Shown piece by piece: positions 19,994 through 30,895 of a stretch of 57,157 bases of DNA. The translations under genes and the position numbers were made by a program. Location: the NCBI GenBank assembly GCA_030849805.1, contig JASANZ010002157.1, positions 1 through 57,157 of the forward strand. Direction: 5' to 3'. Each line of letters begins with the position of its first letter. Within the stretch, counting starts at the first letter, position 1. Under the pieces are notes generated by a model. It did no database searches and was not told the DNA's origin. It saw only the letters and a program-made list of their open reading frames with translations. This DNA is from Sergeia podlipaevii. Its lineage: Eukaryota > Euglenozoa > Kinetoplastea > Trypanosomatida > Trypanosomatidae.

Positions 19994-20445
19994 ATTGATA
20001 TTGTGATGGGCACACATTGAAAAAGGAAAAAAAAAGAGCACACAAGCAAAACAACAACAACAACGTAGAAAATCTAAATAAATAAGAACAATAATAAAGA
20101 ATAAATAAAAAACTAAAAAAATATAGAAAAAGTCGTACGTGCAGTTCCTAAATGCAACTACGCTCTACAGCAACAAACTTATTATCAACTCTTCAAACTC
20201 TAAAAACATCAGTAAACAACAGAAAAAAAAACCAAAGAATCATTTAATATAGACAAACAATAGTAAAGAAGAAATCAATGCCCCCCCAAACACATATAAA
20301 AACACGCACAAACTATCACCAGTGAAAAAATCCAAATTTTCTTACAGCCACAAAGAAACAGCAAAAAGAAACAATTCAAAACTTTATATATAATAATCTT
20401 ACATACTCTGTCACAACACTCAATCCCTTAGCACTTTTCCAATTA

Positions 20446-20446
<1 letters not shown>

Positions 20447-20483
<37 letters not shown>
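20447..20483. repeat. AAC trinucleotide microsatellite
   Basis: About twelve tandem AAC units on the plus strand (GTT in the sense of the flanking mRNAs), in the spacer upstream of the EB1-like gene. Confidence 0.8.
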
Positions 20484-20687
20484 GTCACACATGAGCAAAA
20501 CAAAAAGAGCATTTTGATAAAACATGGGAAAATCCGCGCAGAACAATTACCACAAAAGCAAAAACAGAAGAAAAACATTGAATACGCAGCCATCAGAGGT
20601 AATGAGTAACAGTAGAGGTATGCACGTTGCATATTCTCTTCAGAAGCGATTCAGATGGTAATTCCATAAGCGTAAGCATCATATCGG

Positions 20688-20960
20688 CTCTTTCTTCTCT
20701 TCTCTCTCTCACACANAGTAGTCATGAAGCGCGCACAGCACCGACCGTCATGGCCGGCGCTCCGCGATCTGCCCTTTGGGCAGGCTCTGTACGGCATCAT
20801 CTGTTGACGTGCGTGAGGTGCACTGCTGCGTCAGCTGCGGGGGCTCTCGCTCCACCGATTGGGCTGCCACGCCACGGAATCACGCACTTGCGCGACCGGC
20901 GCCGCCCTGCCCGGAAGGAGCTGTCTCTCAGTCTCACTGCGTGCGCGTGCATTTTGCATA
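20688..20960 (+). other. GC-rich island with plus-strand processing-like signals; identity unknown
   Basis: On the plus strand a pyrimidine tract (20688-20714) ends in an ambiguous base plus AG (20716-20718). Six bases later comes ATG (20724-20726), which opens only 27 codons (to 20807). The next 230 bases are GC-rich, unlike all surrounding spacer, and contain a perfect hairpin, CTGCCC-TTT-GGGCAG, at 20769-20783. Another frame stays open from 20728 to 21135 without an early ATG. This could be a small protein gene broken by a sequencing error at or near the N, a decayed gene, or a structured RNA. I could not match it to 7SL, RNase P, snRNA or a ribosomal protein. Confidence 0.35.
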
Positions 20961-21940
20961 CATGGTTAAGGGTTTGTACGTTTGCTTTGTTGCTTGTTTT
21001 CCTTGTTTATTGAGGTATGGCGTATTTGTTGATTTTTGCTGGTGCGATGTGGCCAGTGTATACAGTTTCTTTTCCTTTGATGCGGTGTTGGATGAGTGTT
21101 TGCGATGGTACTATATTGGGATGCTGGGCGGGTAGAAGTTAGGAGTGGGTTGAAAAAGTTGTCATGAGTGTGAAGAATGAAGAGATAGTTAAGAGTCAGA
21201 AGTATTTGATGTCGTTTGTACGTGGCCTGTTAGTGTGCTGCATATTTGCACTACAGGAAAAGAAAAAAGAGGGGGTCATCCTTTTTTGATTGTTGTTGCT
21301 GTTGAATCACCATTTCAATCTTTCGTTCATTCTTTTGCATGTTGTTTAGAGCTATAGGAGTTTCTGGGGAGAGGGGAGGGGTGTGTTATTCTTTTTCTGT
21401 CTTCACTTCTAAGTCCGTGCTTGACGATTGCTGGCTCTCCGTGCTACTGCTGCTGTTGCTGGTACTAATGTAAATAGGTATGTATGTCTTGTTGTCACGC
21501 TGATAAAATCATTTCGACCGTGGAACGACAGAGAATGGTGCCTGCTCATGTTGGAATTTTGTAGTCACTTTCGTCTGTTGCTCTTGAAGACCGATGATGC
21601 TTTTTTTTTTTTGTTGTTGTTTTGTAGGCCAAAGAAGAATGTAAGTACATATCATCAAATACGCTACGGACGCATATGTCTTAAAGAAAACAATGTAAGT
21701 AGTTGTAAATATAGTTAAAGAGTAACACCCCATGCCTCCATTTTGATAAATAGATTTTTTTTTAAAAAAAGTGACATACTGTCTGTGAATGCAAGCGGGA
21801 GCTCAATATGCTGCCTTTTTTTTTGTTCTTCACGTTATCTGCTAATGATTAGCGATTTCTTGACAAAGACAAGTTGCTACTCGTCGTGCATACAGCTAGA
21901 AGAAGAAAAAAAAAGGCAACGACAACAGTGGGTTGTTGCT
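20961..21940. other. Spacer with inverted base skew
   Basis: From about 20961 to 21740 the plus strand is G/T-rich, whereas nearly all other spacers in the window are A-rich on that strand. This resembles the 3' UTR of a plus-strand transcript that would start at the preceding island. No protein gene was supported. The last 200 bases should be the 3' UTR of the GAPDH mRNA. Confidence 0.4.
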
Positions 21941-24373
<2,433 letters not shown>

Positions 24374-25612
24374 CTACTCCTTTCGATGACGATCGCAAAA
24401 CGCGGGAAGGCGCTCCATCACCTCCTCAATAATAAACGCAGGACGTGTGATGCACACGCGGAAGAACCCTGGCATCGACAAATAGGTTCCCGGAACCACC
24501 TGGATGTTTTCCTCGTCCTCCAGTGCCTTGTAAAAAGCCACGTCATCTTCGAATCCTTCAAACGCCTCTAGATCAATCTTCACCATAATGTAGAGAGCAC
24601 CCTGTGGCTTGGCACAGGACAGCCCGTGGCACCGCTCAAGCGCCTTTGCAAAAAACACCGCATTGCGTTCCACCTCCTCCATGTTCCTCGTAAAGAATTC
24701 AGCAGGTGTCTTGAGGATTTCGGTGGCTGCGCGCTGCGTGGTCGAGTTGGGCCCCAGAGAAACCATGCATAGGTTTTGCATGCCCTTCAGCACCGCCTGG
24801 CCAATCCCCTTTTCATCGATAAGTAGGCACCACCCAAAGCGCCAGCCAGGCGCCATGAACGCCTTGGCGGTTCCGCCGATAATAAAGCGCGGAACTGGAC
24901 TAGCGAACTCAGCCACAGAAACAAAGACCTCACCCTTGTATACCATGCCTGCGTAGAGCTCGTCCGAGATTATGGGCAGCTTCAGCTTTTCTGCTGTGGA
25001 GATGATGTCTTGCAGGTGCTCGCCGCTCCAGTTGCTTCCGCACGGATTGGAGGGATTGTTCACCAAAATAGCCCGCGTTTTGTCGTCTACGAGGCTGCTC
25101 ACCTCAGCGAGATTCACCTCCCAGTTCTTGTCAGGGTCAAGATGGTAGTAGCGCTTCTCCACTCCAAAGGTGTCGCTGACAAAGGAATAGTGAGGGAAGC
25201 CAGGGGATGGAATCAAAATGTTGTCTCCAGGGTTGCACAGCGCGGTGATGGTGATCATAATTGCCTCAGAGCCACCGCAGGTCAGGATCACGTTCTCGGC
25301 CTTGCAGGCCGCTTTGTTGTTACCGGCAAAGTTCTCACCCCAATATTCTGCAACGGCGGCACATGCCTCAGGAAAGCCGTGAGGTCGCTGATAGCCATAC
25401 GCGGAGAAACTGCGCGCCTGTGACATCAGTGCCTTCACTGCTTCAGCAGAAGTGACAAGATTGCCGTCGAAGGTTGGATCCCCAATGGACATCGTAAGTT
25501 GAGTCTTGTCCTTGCATGCACCGACGCGGGTGTACACGACACCCATAAGGTTCTTAGCCCGTAGCACCCTATCCGCAGGCTGAAAAACAGAGGGCGAGTC
25601 CATGGTGGCCAT
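24374..25612 (-). CDS. TAT: Tyrosine aminotransferase paralogue D
   Basis: A 412-residue PLP aminotransferase. Motifs are LTMSIGDPTFDGNL, LVNNPSNPCGSNW, PIISDELYAGMVY, GGTAKAFMAPGWRFGW with Schiff-base lysine K250, and the C-terminal FFRVCITRP with the carboxylate-binding arginine. This is the copy nearest to the classical tyrosine aminotransferase as I remember it. It lies directly upstream of cytosolic GAPDH, the arrangement I recall for Leishmania, so it may be the ancestral copy from which A-C arose. In trypanosomatids the enzyme has broad aromatic and other amino-acid specificity and feeds aromatic lactate production. It is probably cytosolic, since no targeting signal is seen. The ATG at 25610-25612 was chosen; Met4 at 25603 is possible. 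Confidence 0.9.
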   Translation of the reverse strand: MATMDSPSVFQPADRVLRAKNLMGVVYTRVGACKDKTQLTMSIGDPTFDGNLVTSAEAVKALMSQARSFSAYGYQRPHGFPEACAAVAEYWGENFAGNNKAACKAENVILTCGGSEAIMITITALCNPGDNILIPSPGFPHYSFVSDTFGVEKRYYHLDPDKNWEVNLAEVSSLVDDKTRAILVNNPSNPCGSNWSGEHLQDIISTAEKLKLPIISDELYAGMVYKGEVFVSVAEFASPVPRFIIGGTAKAFMAPGWRFGWCLLIDEKGIGQAVLKGMQNLCMVSLGPNSTTQRAATEILKTPAEFFTRNMEEVERNAVFFAKALERCHGLSCAKPQGALYIMVKIDLEAFEGFEDDVAFYKALEDEENIQVVPGTYLSMPGFFRVCITRPAFIIEEVMERLPAFCDRHRKE

Positions 25613-26205
25613 TCTGTTGTCAACTTTCTAAAAAAAGAAAAAACAGATATAGAATGATCAACGAAATCAACAATAAATAAAAGACACTAAGAGAGAAACA
25701 AAATATGTATCGCTAGCTTTGACGGTTCAATAGATTTAAGATGTATCAATCAGCTTTACTGTTATAAAGATTATTATTGCTATATAAAAAAGAGAAGAGA
25801 ATGACAGAAAGTTTTTTCTGTTCATTTTGATAATGCAAGAGATAAACAAGAAGAAGAAGAAAAGAAGCCAACAGAAACATATTCATATCGAAGGAACAAC
25901 AACAACAACAACAACATATTTTCGTGCGCATGCAGTCGCAACGCCATCTTCCATATTCTTTTGATATCATTCACGATAGTGATCCGTGTACACATGCGGG
26001 AGAAAGACGCTTATATAACATAAATATCCGCATATAGAGCTCTCTATTATCTTTTGAAGACCGCCACGCACCGTCGCGTAGTTAAACAACTATGACGACA
26101 ACAGCAGCTAAATAGTGACAGCAAACAAAGGAAAAAAAATAAGAGGGCAAGGCGTGCATGACGCACTGTTGTCCCTAGTTCGTTCTCTCCTTCTCCACTC
26201 ATTGT
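25613..26205. other. Intergenic spacer
   Basis: 593 bases, AT-rich, with an AAC run at about 25894-25916. It contains the leader of aminotransferase D and the 3' UTR of the SDR-like gene. Nothing else was seen. Confidence 0.45.
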
Positions 26206-27471
26206 TTACTCCGAAGGCAGGACAGAGCGTGGCTTACGCAGCAACCACCCCGTCACGCGTGCGTACCACGGCACCGGCAACACCTCCAAAGCAGAATACA
26301 AAATATCACTAGAGCTCTCGCAGTACCGCTCCTCCCCTCGATAGACAGCACTGAGGCACTGTGCTACCCGCTTGTCGAGCGCAAGAGCCGCCGCCTGGGA
26401 GGCGCTAAGAGGTGCTGATGCAGCAGAGCCGCCACCTACGATGCTATCCGTTGCCGAAGTTGACAAAGAAGCCGTGACAGGGCTTGGAGCGCGGCCGTAC
26501 GCACTCATAGTGACTGTTAAGCCCAGCGTGCTAGGTGGTGGAGCCTGTACGGCATCAAGACACAGCAAGGTGGTGCGCACCTCTCCTTGCACATTGTGAG
26601 GTGCCAATGTTGGTGCAGCGCCATGCTTCTGCTGTTGTTGCCTCCCTCGCCGCCCCTGCTGATACTGCTCTCTGACGCTGCGCCTCATGCTGTAATGCGC
26701 ACCGACTGCTGCCCACTGTGAGGCCGCGTAGTCCGGGGAGTCTCCACTTTGTGTCTGACCAGCGGCAGCAGCCACTACAGTCACAATGTGACCGCCGCTC
26801 GGGCGTTTGAGCATGTGTGGCACGATGTGCTTCCACAAGAGCAGGCCGCACAGCACGTTCGTTTGAAACACACGTTCGACTGTGTCGTCTCCACGCTCCT
26901 GCAAGGGCCGAGGTGGGTAGCTGTGGGCAGCGTTAATCAAGATATCGACACGATGGGCGCTATCGCTGATGGCACGCTGGATCTGCAGTCGAGATGACAC
27001 ATCCACGTTAACTACCGTGAAGCTTGGCGCCGCGTCCACCACCACCTCCGGCACTGCTCCATCACTACCTACTGGTATGGAGGACGCAGGCGACGGCGAG
27101 GAGAGTGTAGAGGACGTTGCTGCGGGCAACCCACTAGTGCCGTATGCCCTAGCGCGAGATCCTCCTCCAACATTGCCCGCGGCCGCGGTGGCGGCATCTA
27201 ACGCTGAACCGTTAGTGCTACTAACAGAAGCCGCCGCAGTGATGCCAAGAGCCTCGTTGCGGAGGATATCGAGCTTCGACTTGTTGTAGTCCCATGCGAT
27301 CACATGGGCACCGTTTGCATGGAGCTGGAGACAAAGCCGCCTACCCAGTTCGGAGCACGCGCCAGTGACAAGCACCACCTTGCCTTCGATAGAGCTAGTA
27401 CGATAGGCAAACAGACGGTAAATGTTCCATGTTACCCAGAGTGTGAAGCAGATAAAGGCTGCCAGTATCAT
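26206..27471 (-). CDS. Membrane-anchored short-chain dehydrogenase/reductase-like protein, active site lost
   Basis: A 421-residue protein. An N-terminal membrane span (about 1-22) is followed by a Rossmann start, KVVLVTGACSELGRRL, like ER or lipid-droplet SDRs of the retinol/17-beta-hydroxysteroid dehydrogenase type. Further matches are VDILINAAHS (179-184 for INAAHS, where the family has NNAG), a FQTNV helix and GGHIVTVVAAAAG. The active-site motif YxxxK reads YAASQ, with Tyr248 kept and Lys replaced by Gln252. The catalytic serine position appears to be Ala. The nucleotide loop TGxxxGxG reads TGACSELG (36-43), with Glu in place of the middle Gly. Low-complexity insertions at about 80-150 and 270-330 lengthen the protein. 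The fold is supported; enzymatic activity is doubtful. Confidence 0.7.
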   Translation of the reverse strand: MILAAFICFTLWVTWNIYRLFAYRTSSIEGKVVLVTGACSELGRRLCLQLHANGAHVIAWDYNKSKLDILRNEALGITAAASVSSTNGSALDAATAAAGNVGGGSRARAYGTSGLPAATSSTLSSPSPASSIPVGSDGAVPEVVVDAAPSFTVVNVDVSSRLQIQRAISDSAHRVDILINAAHSYPPRPLQERGDDTVERVFQTNVLCGLLLWKHIVPHMLKRPSGGHIVTVVAAAAGQTQSGDSPDYAASQWAAVGAHYSMRRSVREQYQQGRRGRQQQQKHGAAPTLAPHNVQGEVRTTLLCLDAVQAPPPSTLGLTVTMSAYGRAPSPVTASLSTSATDSIVGGGSAASAPLSASQAAALALDKRVAQCLSAVYRGEERYCESSSDILYSALEVLPVPWYARVTGWLLRKPRSVLPSE

Positions 27472-28062
27472 TGCTGTGAAGCTGCCGTTTCAAGCTCTTT
27501 TTTAAAAAAGCTTCGTTCCTGTATTCTTCCCTATCGGTATTCAAGATATATAAAAAAGCCAGTACTTAGGTAACTCAGGAAAGAAAACAACAACAAAAAG
27601 TGATAACGATTAGGTCTGTCAACCTCTTCCTTTTTCTTTACTTGCTTTACATGCGTGTACGTGTGTTGAGATAGCCAAATATGCAGAGGGTCAATGAACA
27701 CCAGTAACAGAAAAAAAAATAATAATAATAACAGCGATCACGATGAAGAGAACAGCGGCAATTGTGGACAAAGTAGTTGAGGATACGCAAGTACGTATGA
27801 TCATTATTTTCTCTTCCTTATCTCTGCTTATTTTTTGTTGTTGAAAATCAAGAGGTTTAACTTTTGTAAAAAAAATGAGAGTTGCAAACACAACATGATA
27901 GAACGACGCATGATGAATAGAGAACAATACCAAATGTCGATTAAAAAAAAAGATGGGGCCTCTCCATTGCACCACTGCTTCCTCTTTCTTTTTCCTTAAA
28001 GAAGTATCGTGCTCTTCACGTTCTCTCCCCCCCCTCAATAAGTGTACGTAGTAAAACACAGC
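27472..28062. other. Intergenic spacer
   Basis: 591 bases. It holds a perfect 14-base palindrome of T6A6 flanked by C and G at 27497-27510, just upstream of the SDR-like start, a TAA run near 27719-27730, and the 3' UTR of the endonuclease V gene. No gene was seen. Confidence 0.45.
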
Positions 28063-29268
28063 CTATTCCATTTCCTTGCGGATAAGTTCCCTAGAACCCA
28101 AGTCCGCCGCGCGTATTGGCTCCGGAATGCGATGCTTGCACACAAGCAACACCATCGCCGCAGCAACGGCAAACCCAATACAGTGTCCAGGAGACACAAA
28201 AATGCACTTCTTCACGCTGTTTCCAGTGAGTAAGGCGTATCCATACAAAGGAGAAAGGGGAGGGTCTTTAGGAGCGCAATCGTACGAGTCCGACTCAGAC
28301 TCGCGAAGTCCAACAAGCGGAAGAAGCGGCCGCACATAGAGCCATGCCGCTGCTGTTCCTTTCTTCATCATCTTCTTCTTCTCCCGTTTGAGTAAGCCAT
28401 CGTGATTGCTACTAGTACTGGGATGACAAGCTACCGCCTCTTTAGACGTCACCTCCCTCTGCTGCTGCTGCTGTTGTTGATAGTGAAAGCCAGCTTCTAC
28501 GGTTTCACGGCTAATACCATCCACACAGAGAATGTTCTTGGCACACCCAATCGTCGGGATGTCCAGCAGCACCCCCAGGTGCGATGCGAGTCCGCACCTC
28601 CTCGGGTGGTACACACCACATCCGTCCACATAGATGAGCTGCGGGAGGTCCCCACTCGCCTCCAGTTCTGGCCGCGCGAGTGCAAAGAGCTCCATTACAG
28701 GCTGCACCTCACGGAAGGCGAGAAACCCAGAGATGTAGGGCTCTTTAAGAACACAGTGATGCATAATCGTTTTGACAGGGGTCAGGGAGGGATATTCGAA
28801 AATGGCAAGACAGGCTACGCCACGATTGCTGCTGGGAACAAAGGAAATGTCCAGACCAGCAATGCGCGTCAAAGGAGGAGGAAGAGCAGGAGGCGCGAGA
28901 GGGATGGTGCTGGTGGGACTGTCTGTCTGAAGACTGGATTGCTGTCGGTAGAGATCCCATTCAATTTGTTCGAGAAAGGTAAGAACACTAGTGCCGAGAG
29001 TCTCGCCCCCCTTCTCCTTCTCTCTGCGGTAGGCTTCGATGAGAGAAGAGAGCTCCTCAGTGGGCAGACAAAAACGATCGTAGCAAAAGCTTGTGTCCAC
29101 TGCGCCTGATACGACCGGCTGACTCAGCTTTCCCGCGCCACTTTTTCCCTCTTCCTCGTAGCGCTCCGTACGGGGAACTCGTACTCGCTGTGCCAAGTCC
29201 TTCTGCATAGCAGCCCACTCCAATTTCTTCGCTTCTATAAGAGAGGAATCGTGAGCAGCATCGTCCAT
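28063..29268 (-). CDS. Endonuclease V
   Basis: A 401-residue protein. Endonuclease V cuts next to deoxyinosine in DNA or inosine in RNA. The catalytic acids are in place: D140 in GLDISF, E187 in GFLAFREV and D215 in YVDGCGVYHPRRCGLASHLGV (read as two adjacent motifs). The C-terminal signature SPGHCIGF and RIPEPIRAAD follows. Bacterial enzymes have about 220 residues. The excess here is an N-terminal extension of about 130 and a low-complexity insertion (about 265-345) with a glutamine run encoded near 28460-28479 and a Lys-rich patch. The ATG at 29266-29268 follows a putative acceptor AG by seven bases. The frame continues upstream only through a TA microsatellite. With all three acids kept, activity is likely. 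Confidence 0.9.
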   Translation of the reverse strand: MDDAAHDSSLIEAKKLEWAAMQKDLAQRVRVPRTERYEEEGKSGAGKLSQPVVSGAVDTSFCYDRFCLPTEELSSLIEAYRREKEKGGETLGTSVLTFLEQIEWDLYRQQSSLQTDSPTSTIPLAPPALPPPLTRIAGLDISFVPSSNRGVACLAIFEYPSLTPVKTIMHHCVLKEPYISGFLAFREVQPVMELFALARPELEASGDLPQLIYVDGCGVYHPRRCGLASHLGVLLDIPTIGCAKNILCVDGISRETVEAGFHYQQQQQQQREVTSKEAVACHPSTSSNHDGLLKREKKKMMKKGTAAAWLYVRPLLPLVGLRESESDSYDCAPKDPPLSPLYGYALLTGNSVKKCIFVSPGHCIGFAVAAAMVLLVCKHRIPEPIRAADLGSRELIRKEME

Positions 29269-29275
29269 AGTGATA

Positions 29276-29277
29276 CT
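29276..29277 (-). promoter_or_regulatory. Putative spliced-leader acceptor for endonuclease V
   Basis: In mRNA sense a T-rich stretch (about 29280-29302) is followed by GCGAG, with the AG at 29276-29277. This gives a seven-base leader. Confidence 0.4.
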
Positions 29278-29372
29278 CGCATCAATAAAAATAATAATTA
29301 TAATGATTTTAATAATGGAGAATGTTTTTTTTTTTTGCCGATCTGGTTGCACCGGTGGCGGCAGTGGAAGCT

Positions 29373-29375
<3 letters not shown>

Positions 29376-29405
<30 letters not shown>
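29376..29405. repeat. (TA)15 microsatellite
   Basis: About 30 bases of uninterrupted TA just upstream of the endonuclease V gene. Confidence 0.9.
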
Positions 29406-29406
<1 letters not shown>

Positions 29407-29661
29407 CATCCAATATGCGTAGATTCGCAAATGAGAAAAAAAAGAAAAAAAAAAGAGGCACATTTATGCAGATAGCAAAGTAAAACGAGAATACAGACAC
29501 ATTCATAAGCAGATGATCCTGTGATAAAATGATTTTTTTTTTTCTTGTTGTGCGTTCTGCATATACAATTTGGTAACGCCCGATATATATGCAATTTTAA
29601 ATTAAATGTTGTGAACGATATACAAAGAAAAAAAAGGGGTGAAGGGGTGTGGCTGTTTGGA

Positions 29662-29674
29662 GGGGGGGGGGGGG
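29662..29674. repeat. G13 homopolymer
   Basis: Thirteen consecutive G on the plus strand in the spacer upstream of endonuclease V. A TG run follows at about 29719-29738. Confidence 0.85.
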
Positions 29675-30377
29675 ATTAAATATCATTCTCAACTGCGTTT
29701 TTTTTTGTGTGTGCATATGTGTGTGTGTGTGTGTGTGTATGTGTCGCTCTGTAGGCCAAAGCAAAGCAAAAAAAAAAATCATGCATACATATTCTACTTT
29801 CAACTGTCGTACGCGGACAGTACTTATATTTTGCGGGATACACGCGGATACAAAGAAGGAGGACATACAAATTCTCTCCTATTTCTTCATATATATACAC
29901 GCATGCTTGTGCCTCTGAAGGCGACCTCACTCCCGATTTCTTCTTCCCCACCCTATTAAGTGCTAAAAAGAAAAAAAAAGACTACAAGAGGATAATATGC
30001 GCTAACGAGAGGGGGGCCTTTTTTTTCTTTCACTCTCCAGTCAGCATCAGGTGCAACAATACCAACGCATAGGAAAATTATAGTAGTAGCAATAAGGATA
30101 ATCAAAAAAAAAGGCAAAGGCAAACAAAGAAGAAAAAAAAGGGGAAAAAAAGAGAAAACAACAGCACGCAAAAAAAGGAAAAAGAAAGAAGGGAAGCATG
30201 AAGACAATATATTCCAAGTCTATCACGCTTCCCCCCCCCCTTTCATCATAACATGAACAACCAATAAAAGAATAAAAAAAAATACCACACACACACACAC
30301 GACGATCCATTTGAAATAAACATAAAAAAAAGATTTTAAGAAGCATACGTAATAAAACTTCATAATAAATCACCTTA

Positions 30378-30578
30378 TCATGCATACACACATATATTCA
30401 ATTCTAAAATAAATAAATAAATAAATAAAATACTCATTTTTTTCTTTTTTTGATGCGCATTAGCAAAAAAGGACACCACAGGCACCACTGCTGCAAGAAG
30501 CAGCAACGGAGTTACACCAAGAAAGAAAAAGTGTTGAGATCTTTCTTGGCACCACGTAGTGTCCTTCCCACTATTCAT
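30378..30578 (-). CDS. Possible 66-residue two-span membrane peptide
   Basis: A short frame starting MNSGKDTTWCQERSQ. It has a hydrophobic segment (about 17-40, LLLLAAVVPVVSFF), a KKKK linker, and a second hydrophobic stretch near the end. The 5' two-thirds are less AT-rich than the spacer. A pyrimidine-rich stretch ending in AG lies about 20-30 bases upstream in mRNA sense. I do not recognise the family. The last 20 residues look like spacer translation, and the whole could be chance. Confidence 0.28.
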   Translation of the reverse strand: MNSGKDTTWCQERSQHFFFLGVTPLLLLAAVVPVVSFFANAHQKKKKMSILFIYLFILELNICVYA

Positions 30579-30895
30579 GTTGTTTACTCCTAACTTCTAG
30601 GTAGGACGGTACAGTAGGAAGTAAAAATGCAAGCGCGCGAGTAACTATTATCTTTTTTTTTTCGTCTTTTTTTTTTTTTTCTTGTTGAGGACTTGGAAAG
30701 GAGAAGCCAATCATTTTTCCTTTACTTTCATCTTCTCTCCACTTTTTTCTTCTTCTTCTTGTCCTTCATATAATAAAAATAATAGCTATAATAATAGTAG
30801 TAATATGCTCTGATCATGATGTTCAGAGAGAGGATGTACCACACTGCCTCACCACTATTTTTTTTCTTTTTTTTGTTGTTGTTTCCAACCGAATC
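30579..30895. other. Intergenic spacer downstream of glucokinase
   Basis: 317 bases with long T and TTC runs and ATA/AAT repeats. It is the likely 3' UTR of the glucokinase mRNA. Confidence 0.45.

Larger units (their letters stand above)
19988..20687. other. Intergenic spacer upstream of the EB1-like gene
   Basis: 700 bases, A/C-rich on the plus strand, with an AAC microsatellite at about 20447-20483. No gene was seen. Confidence 0.45.
29269..30377. other. Intergenic spacer upstream of endonuclease V
   Basis: 1.1 kb of simple-sequence-rich spacer holding the TA, G13 and TG repeats, a C run at about 30231-30240 and poly-A tracts. No gene was supported. Confidence 0.45.

Noticed and set aside
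20724..20807. 27-codon plus-strand ORF as a protein gene
   Set aside because: Too short and unlike any known small ribosomal protein I tried (S26, S27, S29, L37, L39, L41). Kept only as part of an unidentified island.
20750..20960. 7SL (SRP) RNA in the GC-rich island
   Set aside because: A CCGGAAGGAGC stretch recalls the SRP domain IV loop, but the pairing stem and the rest of the domain are not visible and no companion tRNA is nearby.
29269..29463. N-terminal extension of endonuclease V with Tyr-Ile repeats
   Set aside because: It is the translation of a TA microsatellite upstream of a plausible splice acceptor.
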